Shown here one piece after another: positions 1 to 7,711 of a DNA stretch of 64,000 bases. The notes beneath the pieces are model-generated. The model was not told the DNA's origin and made no database searches. It was given only the letters and a program-made list of their open reading frames with translations. The stretch is from positions 62,001 through 126,000 of the forward strand of contig NZ_JBEPNO010000015.1 of assembly GCF_040546275.1 (NCBI RefSeq). The letters run 5' to 3'. Source of the DNA: Nakamurella sp040546275. Lineage in GTDB: Bacteria; Actinomycetota; Actinomycetes; Mycobacteriales; Nakamurellaceae. The translations under genes and the position numbers were made by a program. Each line of letters opens with the position of its first letter. Positions within the stretch are counted from its first letter, which is position 1.

Positions 1-450
1 TCGATGAGTACGGCCGCGACCAGCCCCGCCGAAAGCAGCCCCGCCAGTTCGGCCCCGTCATCAGCGTCCAGCTCACGGTCGGAGTCGACCATCTCCGGAA
101 GTGGCGGCGTCATCAAAGCCGGCGGTGCCGCGAAGCTACCCGCGAAACTGGGCAGCTGGGTCAAAGCAGCCGGTTCCGGCCCGGGCGTCATCTACAACAA
201 GGGCGCCGGCTCGATCATCATCAGCTTCCAGTCCGGGGCTGACTACGACGGCGTGTCGGCGAACGTCACCAACAGCAAGACGAAGGTTGGATCCGGCATC
301 TGCGGCTCAACCACCGAGGCGTCCAACCTGACCTGCTATCTCAAGACCGCCGACGGCGTGATCAACCTGTCCAGCGACGCCAGCGACACTCCCCTGGTCG
401 CTCTGGTGGATTTTGCCGACCAGCTCACCAAGACCCTGGGAACCAGCTGA
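1..450 (+). CDS. C-terminal part of an exported protein or lipoprotein, 5' truncated
   Basis: The reading frame is open from the first base, so the true start probably lies upstream; an ATG at 4 gives 148 residues. The first ~35 residues are a Ser/Ala/Pro linker of the kind that follows a lipobox in actinobacterial lipoproteins. A compact ~100-residue domain follows, with two cysteines in GICGST and LTCYLK that could form a disulphide, ending in DFADQLTKTLG. I do not recognise the domain family. It resembles in layout, not in sequence, the small lipoprotein at 14539. Function unknown; an extracytoplasmic location is inferred from composition only. Confidence 0.5.
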   Translation, partial: SMSTAATSPAESSPASSAPSSASSSRSESTISGSGGVIKAGGAAKLPAKLGSWVKAAGSGPGVIYNKGAGSIIISFQSGADYDGVSANVTNSKTKVGSGICGSTTEASNLTCYLKTADGVINLSSDASDTPLVALVDFADQLTKTLGTS

Positions 451-565
451 CCCTCGTGGTTTGCGATCGACGAGGCAGGTCCTCCCTCGTCGTCCCGGTC
501 TCACCGCAGTTTTTGACAACCGCGCGACCGAGCACAAGCCAACGAGCTCGACGTAAGGTGCTGCA

Positions 566-1180
566 GTGTCCTTCTTCTCGAAATTGATGAGTGTTCTCGG
601 TCCGGCGATCAAGTCGGCGATGAGGTCGCAGACCAAGACCGCCCAGCGCGCCCCGGCACCCACCGGCAGGTCCACCAAAGCGCCAACCAGGCCGGCTCCG
701 GCTCCGGCTCCTGGCTCGAGGCGACCGTCGTCGGCAGGTACCCCGGGCGCCGAGGACTCACCGGGACGATTCGGACCGGATCGCACCGTCGAGATCGATC
801 CGCGCCAGGTCGGCAGTGTCCAGACCTCCTACTCGCCGGTGACCGACGGCGACCCGGATCCCGGCGAGATCATCTGGACCTGGGTCCCGTTCGAAGAGAA
901 CGACGGGCAGGGCAAGGACCGTCCGGTGCTTGTGGTCGCGGCGGAGAGCGGCGGCACCGTCCTGGTGGTGCAGCTGACCAGCAAGGACCATGACGGCGAC
1001 AGCGAGTTCATCTCGGTCGGTGCGGGCGATTGGGACTCGTCTCATCGGGAATCCTGGGTGAACCTCGAGCGGGTCCTGCGCGTGCATCCCGGCGGCATGC
1101 GCCGTGAAGCTTCGGCCCTGAGCAGGGCAGCATTCCAAGGCGTTGCTGCCCGACTCAGTGCTCGCTATGGCTGGAGATGA
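566..1180 (+). CDS. PemK/MazF-like fold protein
   Basis: 204 residues from a GTG start with a weak AAGG ribosome site at 555-558. Residues 1-75 are basic and Pro/Ala rich. The C-terminal ~105 residues carry PemK/MazF hallmarks: GEIIWTWVPF near the start of the domain, GKDRPVLVV, then SWVNLERVLRV. Family members are usually mRNA endonucleases of toxin-antitoxin systems, but this subgroup is larger and I see no antitoxin ORF next to it, so a solitary housekeeping or inactive version is equally possible. Confidence is good for the fold and low for toxicity. Confidence 0.65.
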   Translation: MSFFSKLMSVLGPAIKSAMRSQTKTAQRAPAPTGRSTKAPTRPAPAPAPGSRRPSSAGTPGAEDSPGRFGPDRTVEIDPRQVGSVQTSYSPVTDGDPDPGEIIWTWVPFEENDGQGKDRPVLVVAAESGGTVLVVQLTSKDHDGDSEFISVGAGDWDSSHRESWVNLERVLRVHPGGMRREASALSRAAFQGVAARLSARYGWR

Positions 1181-1203
1181 CTCGCCCTGAGCTGCACAGA
1201 CGC

Positions 1204-1232
1204 AAAAACCGCCCAACCGAAGTCGGGCGGTT
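1204..1232 (-). terminator. Intrinsic terminator downstream of the GNAT gene
   Basis: AACCGCCC at 207-214 past 1000 pairs perfectly with GGGCGGTT at 1225-1232 (8 bp, 10-base loop). On the minus strand the stem is followed by five T (plus-strand A at 1204-1208). It lies about 150 bases beyond the stop of the minus-strand GNAT gene and also 20 bases beyond the plus-strand PemK-like gene, so it may serve both. Confidence 0.6.
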
Positions 1233-1377
1233 CGCGGCGACGGCCCCTTGCCAGTGCGCCTCTCGGCACGTGGTCGCTCTTGGCGACTGAAGGGGTGGTA
1301 CCCGGGGCATGTCCAAGAGACCGTCGACTCATTTAACACCCTCCCGGCCAGGTTTGTTCCATCCTCGTTCGGGTGGA

Positions 1378-1884
1378 TCACGCAGAGGTACGAGCCATCC
1401 GGATCTCGGCCAGATTGTCCACGTTCTCGTCCAGACGGCGCTCACCGGTGGGCTCGAAACGGTTGCGGCGGTAGAACGCCAACGCCCGCGGGTTGTCCTC
1501 CGCCATCCAGAGCGCAGCCGAACGATCGCCCAGCACACCATCGAGCAGCAACTGCCCGAGCCCGGAACCCTGGGCGGTCTTGAGCAGGTAGATCATCGCC
1601 AACTCGGCCTCGTGGACCGGCGAATCGTCACGGGACGGGAGTGACAGCGCGAAGCCGACCAGCGCGCCGTCCAACTCCGCGACACGGATCTGCCGGCCCG
1701 GGACGTCCATGGCCAACGCACGGGTCCACATCTGGACCCGGCTGGCCACCGCGTCGCCGTCGAAGAACCGTTCGTGCAGCAGGTGCCCGTACGACTCCCG
1801 CCAGGACTCGACGTGCACTTCGGCGATCGTCTCCGCGTCGGCGGGAGTCGGCAATCTGATCGCACCGCGGAATTTGTACTCCAC
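1378..1884 (-). CDS. GNAT family N-acetyltransferase
   Basis: GNAT fold: the N-terminal IRLPTPADAETIAEVHVESW matches the usual first strand and helix, ELAMIYLLKTAQGSGLGQLLL is the acetyl-CoA binding motif (Q/RxxGxG/A), and NPRALAFYRRNRFEPTGERR is the typical C-terminal motif B. I chose the GTG at 1884 because it places the fold a few residues from the start; the frame stays open to a GTG at 1941, but that stretch overlaps the end of the decayed immunity gene. Acceptor substrate unknown. Monocistronic, ending in the hairpin at 1204-1232. Confidence 0.75.
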   Translation of the reverse strand: MEYKFRGAIRLPTPADAETIAEVHVESWRESYGHLLHERFFDGDAVASRVQMWTRALAMDVPGRQIRVAELDGALVGFALSLPSRDDSPVHEAELAMIYLLKTAQGSGLGQLLLDGVLGDRSAALWMAEDNPRALAFYRRNRFEPTGERRLDENVDNLAEIRMARTSA

Positions 1885-1919
1885 AAGTGAATCGTAGATC
1901 CTCGTCTCCAGGTCAGTCG

Positions 1920-2366
1920 CTACTGCGCAGCTGACAGCCACACCCGAACCTGGTTGGCCCGCTCCTCATCGACCAGTTCGATGACGTCCAGAGCTGGCTC
2001 GCCCGCGCCCGTCAACGCCTCCCGTACCAACAGCCAGAGTCCCTCCCGCACTCAATCACGACACCGGTCGATGAGACCTTCGTTTCCGACCTCGGTCGAC
2101 GATTCATTAGCAGCACCGGTGGGTACTTGATAGATCAAGTCAAGCGCGGAGATCTTGATCGGTTCGATTCGATCGTCGAGAAAGGATGCCATGAGCACAG
2201 CAATGGTGGGCTCCGCCGAACTGTAGACAGTCCCCTGGGCGACCACCCAGTTCTCCAGGCCCCAATATGCCTGTTCGGCCTCGTCGGCTGATCTGAGCGC
2301 CAACAGCCCGGTCAGTGAATCCCTGATCCCAGCAGCACTTCCATTGATCTGCCGATAGAATCCCAT
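1920..2366 (-). pseudogene. Decayed immunity-protein gene with in-frame TGA
   Basis: From the ATG at 2366 the frame reads MGFYRQING..., an all-helical ~100-residue protein with DEAEQAYWGLENWVVAQG, and then hits TGA at 2052-2054. The same frame continues without another stop as VREGLWLLVREALTG...DVIELVDEERANQVRVWLSAAQ to TAG at 1920-1922, a helical tail that looks like a natural continuation. I read this as one ~148-residue gene interrupted by a nonsense mutation. The layout (small acidic helical protein directly downstream of a T7SS-type toxin) is that of a cognate immunity protein. The alternative is a functional truncated 104-residue protein. Confidence 0.55.
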
Positions 2367-2400
2367 CGAATCCGTGCCAGTTCGAGCTCCGCGACCCCCA

Positions 2401-3096
2401 TCATCGTTGCCAAGCCCCACCCGGGAGGGCTTTGATATCAGGGACGAACTGGTCTGGACAGAAGTTGCTCTGACACTGCACGCACACGGGCATTTCCTTC
2501 CATTCAAGTTGGCGGGTCAACTTATTTCGACGCCAACCGTACGCCTTGGTCATGAGACCACCCGGCAGCTGGGACATGGCGTCATCCTCGGCGTGCACTT
2601 GACTTTCTGCCCTGGCTCGGCCGACCACTACCTGGCGGTTCCTCGAACCGCAGGCCGCTGGCCCGGTCGATCGCGCTGACGCAGGTGTCCACGGCCGAGC
2701 GGTGTTCGCCGTGGATCCGGTTCGGCGTGTCGACCGTCAGCGGTGGTTGCTTGCACGACCCGATTGCCGGCCAAGTCGACCTCCCTCTGCTGATCAACGG
2801 CACGACTCGACAGCGCAGACATTTTGCGCTGCAACCCTTCCAACGTCGTCGCACAGGACTTCAGAGCTGCTGCCACGATGCCCCACGCGTCGGAGGTGGT
2901 CTCCAGGTGCGGCGGCAGCTCGTCGGTCAACGTCTGCCGGTAGAGCTCCGCCTCGTCACCGCGGAAGCCCTCGGAGTCGATCCGGCGGACGTCGCCCACC
3001 ACCAGCGACGTCACCGAGGAGAATGCCGACCAGTGGCCGGCCGACACCAGGATCGACTCCGGATCCCCCGGTCAGCGACACCGACGACATCTCCAT
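2401..3096 (-). pseudogene. Frameshifted T7SS-type polymorphic toxin relic
   Basis: An ATG at 3096 begins MEMSSVSLTG. At a run of five C (3065-3069) the frame must slip to join DPESILVSAGHWSAFSSV and the helical region RIDSEGFRGDEAELYRQTL...DELPPHLETTSDAWGIVAAAL...CATTLEGLQ. This is the WXG100-like N-terminal module of actinobacterial secreted toxins (W...A..., GxxAEAYR, LPPHL...AW). Further slips are needed near 2690 (to SAVDTCVSAIDRASGLRFEEP) and near 2630 (to a short Cys-containing C-terminal piece, CVQCQSNFCPDQF, ending at 2401). Normal toxins of this type are several hundred residues longer, so the middle is also missing. The immunity relic follows 35 bases downstream. Confidence 0.6.
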
Positions 3097-3239
3097 CCGA
3101 GCCCCCGCCCACCGTCACCCGCCGCGGGCCGAGACCGGCCCCGGACGACCACCTTGCCGTCGACAAGGAACGTATCGACCTGGGCGGACCCGGTGGGGTG
3201 ACACCACAAGAATGTGGACAACCTGCGCCGCGGCGCCCG

Positions 3240-3914
3240 CTACTGCTGCGCGCGAAGCCCCTTGAGACCGGTCGTCGCTGCCGATTTCGCCATTCCACAG
3301 AGCTTGTCCCTGTCGGCCGCCACGGCCTTCGGATCCAGGATCGAGACGACGAACATGCCGGTGTCCGACACCCCGATGGCGGTGGTGCAGACCGTGGCCT
3401 TGCTCTTGTCGTAGGTGGTGAGCGCCGGGAATCCCTCGATCTGCGATTCGGTCGTGTCTCGGCCGGACACCGAGGCCTTCAACTGATCCAGGGTCTGACC
3501 ATCGGTCACCGTGAGGGCGTACGTGACGTCGTTCCCCGCCGAGTAGAGGCAGGTGGCACCATTGAAAGCCGCCGCGTCCGGGGGCGCCGACGACGTGATC
3601 CCGAGGGTGGCCTGCACATCGTCCGGCAGGACCTTGCACGGGTCGATACCGGCCGCGTCCAGGGTCTCGGTCGACTGTGATTCGGTCGAAGACGTCGAGC
3701 CTGCGGATGCCCCCGGCTGCGAGGAGCCGGACGAGCCGGTACCCGAGGGTTCAGAGCTCGGGGAGACGGAAGGAGCCTGGGCTGACGACACCGAACTACC
3801 GGACCCAGCCTCTGCAGACCCGCCCACGCTGGAGGTGCACGCTGTCGTCATCAGCAGTAGGACGCCGGCAACGAGGGACGTCATCACACCGCCAACAGTT
3901 CGCAATCCGGACAT
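3240..3914 (-). CDS. DUF3558-type lipoprotein
   Basis: 224 residues. A signal peptide of ~25 residues ends in MTTAC, so lipidation at Cys26 is expected. A Ser/Gly/Pro-rich linker (residues ~27-85) precedes a DUF3558-like domain starting IDPCKVLPDDVQATLGI with paired cysteines (NGATCLYS, ATVCTT, KLCGMA) and ending in a C-terminal amphipathic helix. Family members are surface lipoproteins of actinobacteria with no settled biochemical role. It is separated by 73 bases from the EPSPS-like gene upstream, so co-transcription is possible but unproven. Confidence 0.8.
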   Translation of the reverse strand: MSGLRTVGGVMTSLVAGVLLLMTTACTSSVGGSAEAGSGSSVSSAQAPSVSPSSEPSGTGSSGSSQPGASAGSTSSTESQSTETLDAAGIDPCKVLPDDVQATLGITSSAPPDAAAFNGATCLYSAGNDVTYALTVTDGQTLDQLKASVSGRDTTESQIEGFPALTTYDKSKATVCTTAIGVSDTGMFVVSILDPKAVAADRDKLCGMAKSAATTGLKGLRAQQ

Positions 3915-3987
3915 TCGGCCTCTCCCCCTTGAGGTTTCGGCCGGGCCCCCAGCCAGTGATCAGCGTAACGAGAGATCGGGCGGCCGT

Positions 3988-4725
3988 TCAGGGATTCGCG
4001 GAACTGGCGCTCTCGGTGGTCCCGGGCAGCAGATGCGCGTCCTGTGCCATCAGGTAGGTCCAGGCGTCCAGAAAGCGGGGCAGGTCGCGGCGCAGGCACG
4101 CGATGTCGTCGATCAGCACCCCGTCAACTCGCAGTCCGATCACCGCGGCGGCCGTCGCCATCCGGTGGTCGCCGGACGAGCGCCAGACGCCGGCCCGCAG
4201 CTCACCAGGGTCGATCTGCAGGACACCGCGATCCCAGACCGCACGACCACCGAGGGCGAGCAGATTCGTGCACAGTCGCTCACCCAGTGCCGTCGGTAGG
4301 CCACGGAGCACGGACGGGGTTCTGCTCAGCGCAGCGAGCACCGCAAAGGTCGGCCCGAGCCCCGGACCGTTCGTCAGGTCGACCTCCAGTCCGGTGAGTT
4401 CGCCCGACGAGGCACGACTCGTGCAGGTGAGGCCCTCCTCGGTGCGCACCAGATAGGCGCCCATCGCGGCCAGGGACGTGCGGGCCAGATCAGCGGTGAC
4501 GCTGACCGGATCCGTACCGCAGACCACGCCCGGCCAGTTGCGCACCAGGACCGTTCCGGTCGTCACCGCCGCCGCGGCCAAGAACACCACCGCATCGGCC
4601 GGGTCCACTCTTCCCGCTGACGGGCGTCCGAGAAAGGCCGGGACCGTCACCCGCCCGCGCACCGGAATGGTGGCGACGGGAGCCAGCCAACTCTCCGAAG
4701 CCTCGGCAGGTGGAAGCGCGGTCAC
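3988..4725 (-). CDS. Half-length EPSP-synthase-like (AroA C-terminal domain) protein
   Basis: 245 residues from a GTG at 4725 that overlaps the stop of the Lrp-type gene (GTGA, 4722-4725), so translation is coupled. Matches to the C-terminal half of AroA: DPADAVVFLAAAAVTTG (residue ~40), TFAVLAALSRTPSVLRG (~127) and SGDHRMATAAAVIGL (~183), the last being the conserved DHRMA signature. Real EPSP synthase is ~430 residues with two inside-out domains; the shikimate-3-phosphate-rich N-terminal half is absent, and the usual KE-DR stretch after the second motif reads LGERLCTN. It is unlikely to complete the shikimate reaction alone. A binding, regulatory or vestigial role is possible. Confidence 0.65.
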   Translation of the reverse strand: MTALPPAEASESWLAPVATIPVRGRVTVPAFLGRPSAGRVDPADAVVFLAAAAVTTGTVLVRNWPGVVCGTDPVSVTADLARTSLAAMGAYLVRTEEGLTCTSRASSGELTGLEVDLTNGPGLGPTFAVLAALSRTPSVLRGLPTALGERLCTNLLALGGRAVWDRGVLQIDPGELRAGVWRSSGDHRMATAAAVIGLRVDGVLIDDIACLRRDLPRFLDAWTYLMAQDAHLLPGTTESASSANP

Positions 4726-5660
4726 GAACCGGAACCCACTGGTACGCCGTCCAACTCGACTGGTTGGTACCCGGGAGTCAGTGGACTGAAATGGTAGCGC
4801 TCCTTGAAAACATGCATGTGCAGCCAGGTCTCGAGACCCACCGCCTGCGGGAGCTCGCGGATCCGGTCCACGGCGGCGATTCCCTCCGACAGCGAGGCGC
4901 AGGTCACCGTGGCGAGGATGTCGAACCGTCCGATGGTGGTGGCCAGGAAGGTCATCTCGGGCAGATCGGCCAGCAATGCAACGAGATCAGCGACCACACC
5001 GCGCATCTGGATGCCGAGTCCGATCGCATATTCCTGCTCACCCGTACCCGGTGCTGTCAGGGCACCTACCCGGATCACCTGATCGGCGATGAGCCTACGG
5101 ACCCGCAACCGCGCGGTCCCGATGGAAAGACCCGTACGGGCGCTCATCTCGGTGTAGGACATCCGGCCGTCGAGCTGCAGCAGACCGAGGAGGCGGACAT
5201 CCGTCTCGTCCAGGCTGTTCTCCGAGGTGGCCCAGGGACGCAGCACGTCGATCACCATGTCGGTGTAGACCAAGGTCGAGATCCCCTTGACACCGGTTGT
5301 TGTCCGGATCTTCTCGAGCGAGGCAGCGAGCTCGGCGGTCTGGTGGACTCGGACCTCGGCGACCAGGGCCGCCGAGCCGGTGACGAGCGAAACGAACGGG
5401 ACCTCATCCAGTTCGGCGATCCGACCCGCGACATCCTCGACGGCGCGGTCGACCGTCACCGAGACGTGGGCGACTGCATGCAACCCCAACACCGCCGGAT
5501 GTACCACTCCGACGACCCGCACCTTGCCGGACTGCAGCAGCTGCGCCAACCGGGCGGCCGCAGCCGACCGGGAGATCCCGAGGATCTCGGCCAGTTCCCG
5601 GCCACGGATCCGACCGTTCGACCGCAGCGTCTCGATCATGACGACGTCGACCGCGTCCAC
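4722..5660 (-). CDS. Tandem Lrp/AsnC-family transcriptional regulator
   Basis: 312 residues, about twice the usual Lrp length. GTG start at 5660 with GGAGG eight bases upstream. Two complete Lrp units in tandem: HTH 1 (GRELAEILGISRSAAAARLAQL, ~residues 21-42) followed by a RAM-like sensor, then HTH 2 (YTEMSARTGLSIGTARLRVRRL, ~168-190) and a second RAM domain. Lrp proteins bind amino acids and usually control uptake or breakdown genes. It lies divergently from the importer/catabolic operon across 311 bases, which makes that operon the likely target, and it is coupled to the EPSPS-like gene. Confidence 0.85.
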   Translation of the reverse strand: MDAVDVVMIETLRSNGRIRGRELAEILGISRSAAAARLAQLLQSGKVRVVGVVHPAVLGLHAVAHVSVTVDRAVEDVAGRIAELDEVPFVSLVTGSAALVAEVRVHQTAELAASLEKIRTTTGVKGISTLVYTDMVIDVLRPWATSENSLDETDVRLLGLLQLDGRMSYTEMSARTGLSIGTARLRVRRLIADQVIRVGALTAPGTGEQEYAIGLGIQMRGVVADLVALLADLPEMTFLATTIGRFDILATVTCASLSEGIAAVDRIRELPQAVGLETWLHMHVFKERYHFSPLTPGYQPVELDGVPVGSGS

Positions 5661-5971
5661 GACAGGACCTCCGCTCCCCGCCCGAGCTCGGGCCGGTCAC
5701 CTGATGTTTACAAAGCAGAATACGAAACTACGAACGGCAGATTATGCGGTGACCTGCGGCCAGCCGATGCCTCGTTGCAAATCTGCCTGTGTTGCCCGGA
5801 CGAAACGATCAGATCGAGCCCCGACTTTTGCAAAGGTGCTTGTCAGAACAACTGGGATCACCGTACCGTCCGGACCAGCCGGTGCAGCTGCCGCACGCCG
5901 CCAGAAATCTGCACCCAGAGATGTTTGCGCCACCGCTCGCGCCGCACTCCCATCTGCCCCGGAGGATTTCC
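5661..5971. promoter_or_regulatory. Divergent control region between Lrp-type regulator and ABC/catabolic operon
   Basis: This 311-base stretch has no credible gene. It is clearly more AT-rich than its surroundings between ~5702 and 5850 and contains three related 8-mers: TTTACAAA (5707-5714), GTTGCAAA (5774-5781) and TTTGCAAA (5827-5834), the last a perfect palindrome. Short AT-rich palindromes repeated at intervals are typical Lrp-type targets, so these are candidate operators. A strong GGAGGA ribosome site at 5961-5966 serves the binding-protein gene. Promoter positions cannot be fixed by eye. Confidence 0.45.
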
Positions 5972-6925
5972 GTGAAGAGTTCACGACCAGGTCATCTACT
6001 CACCGCGATGCTCGCCTGCGCCGGCCTGACGCTCGCCGCCTGCGGCAGCAGTAGCACGTCGGGCGCGCAGAGTTCCACCACCCCAACCCCTTCCACATCG
6101 GCTGCTCCGAGCGCCATGTCCTCGGCGATGGGATCGGCGATGCCGTCCGCGATGGGGTCTGCCATGCCGTCGGCCACGGGCGTGGTTGCCCCCACCGGGC
6201 TGCTGAAGGACGGCACCCTGACGGTCTGCACCGACCCCGAGTACCCGCCGATGGAGTACTACAAGAACGGGACCTCGGGCGATCTCACCGGCTTCGACTC
6301 GGACGGCGCCACCGCGCTGGCCACCCTCTGGGGCCTGAAGGTCAGCTTCACCATCACCTCGTTCGACGGCCTGATGCCGGGCCTGCAGGCCAAGCGCTGC
6401 GACATCCTCTGGTCAGCCCTGTATCTCAGCGCGAAGCGGCTGGAAGTGGCTGATGGCGCGCCGTTCATGGTGACCGGCCCCGGGTTGATCGTGCCGACCG
6501 CAAACACCGACATCACCAGCTCCGACAACCTGGCCGGCAAGACCGTCGCCGTGCAGGGTGGCGGCGTGAACGAGCAGACGCTGAAGGATCTCTCGGCGAA
6601 GTTCGTCGCGGCCGGCAAGGGCGCGATCACCATCCAGGCCTACCCGAAGACCGCCGAGACTGTCGCGGCCGTCACCAACGGCAAGGCCGACGCCCTCATC
6701 GAGACCGACGTGGCCGTCGCCGACATGGTGAGCAAGTCGACCGGAAAGCTCAAGGAGCTGAAGGGCTTCTTCCCGACCGAGACCAAGTTCGGCGTCTTCA
6801 CCGCCAAGGGATCCGAGCTCAGCAAGGCCGTCTCGGCCGGACTGCAGACCCTGCAGGCCACCGGCACCCTGGCCAAGATCGCCAACAGCTACGGCCTGGA
6901 CCCGACCAAGATCAGCACCAAGTAG
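5972..6925 (+). CDS. ABC transporter substrate-binding lipoprotein, polar amino acid family 3
   Basis: 317 residues from a GTG at 5972 chosen because GGAGGA sits six bases upstream and a signal peptide with lipobox LTLAAC follows (Cys24). A linker rich in SAMG/SAMP repeats (~residues 45-70) leads into the periplasmic-binding fold: GTLTVCTDPEYPPMEYY, GFDSDGATALA, FDGLMPGLQAKRCDI, LAGKTVAVQGGG, then ADALIETDVAVADMV. These match binding proteins for basic or polar amino acids and opines. It is anchored outside the membrane and hands ligand to the permease encoded with no intervening base downstream. Confidence 0.9.
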   Translation: MKSSRPGHLLTAMLACAGLTLAACGSSSTSGAQSSTTPTPSTSAAPSAMSSAMGSAMPSAMGSAMPSATGVVAPTGLLKDGTLTVCTDPEYPPMEYYKNGTSGDLTGFDSDGATALATLWGLKVSFTITSFDGLMPGLQAKRCDILWSALYLSAKRLEVADGAPFMVTGPGLIVPTANTDITSSDNLAGKTVAVQGGGVNEQTLKDLSAKFVAAGKGAITIQAYPKTAETVAAVTNGKADALIETDVAVADMVSKSTGKLKELKGFFPTETKFGVFTAKGSELSKAVSAGLQTLQATGTLAKIANSYGLDPTKISTK

Positions 6926-7711
6926 ATGGAGTGGGACGGCCACCTCTTCTGGAGCGCACTGTTCTCCAAGGAGTACCTCGACGGCGCGATCCTGTCGGTG
7001 ACGCTCGCTGCGGCATCCCAGGTCGTCGCCGTGCTGCTCGGCTTCCTGGTCGCGCTGGGTCGTCTGTCCAAAGCCCGGACCGCACGGGCAGTCTCGGGTC
7101 TCTACGTCTGGTTCTTCCGGGCCATTCCGACCCTGCTCGTGCTCCTGCTGGTCTGGAACGCCGGGCCACAGCTGTTCCCCGTCCTGCGTGAGGCGTGGTT
7201 CAGCCCGTTCCTCGCCGGCCTGATCGGGTTGTCGGTGGTGGAAGCCGCCTACATGGCCGAGATCATCCGGTCCGCGCTGATGAGCGTCGACGAGGGACAG
7301 TCACTGGCTGCCAGGGCACTCGGTTTGTCCCCGACCCGAGTGATGTTCAAAGTGGTCCTGCCGCAGGCCATCCGGGTGGCCCTACCGCCCACCGGCAACG
7401 AGTTCATCGCGATGATCAAGTACACGTCGCTGGCCTCCGTCATCTCCCTGCGGGAACTGCTCACCACGGCCCAGAACGGCGTGTCGGTGACCTTCCGATA
7501 CGCCGAGTACTACGTCGCCGCGCTGGTCTACTACCTGGTCATCGTCTCGATCGTCATGTACGGGCAGTCCCTGATCGAGCGGCGTTTCCGCTGGGTCTCG
7601 ACACGGCCGCTCAGGACCGGTCTCCTGGCCCGGCGCAACCCGACCATGACAGCGACGAAAGAGCCAAAGGTCGTCGTCACCAAGGTCGCCCAGCCGGAAG
7701 GTGCGAAATGA
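6926..7711 (+). CDS. ABC transporter permease, His/Glu/Gln/Arg/opine family
   Basis: 261 residues; its ATG directly follows the stop of the binding-protein gene. About five membrane segments with the family signature region EAAYMAEIIRSALMSVDEGQSLAARALGLSPTRVM, containing the EAA loop that docks on the ATPase, followed by VLPQAIRVALPPTGNEFI. The basic C-terminal tail (RRFRWVSTRPLR...) is cytoplasmic. Only one permease gene is present, so the channel is probably a homodimer. Family membership supports cationic or polar amino acid-type substrates; the exact ligand is not readable from sequence. Confidence 0.92.
   Translation: MEWDGHLFWSALFSKEYLDGAILSVTLAAASQVVAVLLGFLVALGRLSKARTARAVSGLYVWFFRAIPTLLVLLLVWNAGPQLFPVLREAWFSPFLAGLIGLSVVEAAYMAEIIRSALMSVDEGQSLAARALGLSPTRVMFKVVLPQAIRVALPPTGNEFIAMIKYTSLASVISLRELLTTAQNGVSVTFRYAEYYVAALVYYLVIVSIVMYGQSLIERRFRWVSTRPLRTGLLARRNPTMTATKEPKVVVTKVAQPEGAK

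Noticed and set aside
2052..2054. TGA in the immunity gene as a recoded (selenocysteine) codon
   Set aside because: No reason for selenocysteine in such a protein and the neighbouring toxin gene is also broken, so simple decay is more likely.
3125..3200. Minus-strand reading VDTFLVDGKVVVRG upstream of the toxin relic, reminiscent of an amidohydrolase C-terminus
   Set aside because: Only about 15 residues look right, no start or catalytic part is present, and the rest of the frame is Arg-rich noise. Chance similarity cannot be excluded.
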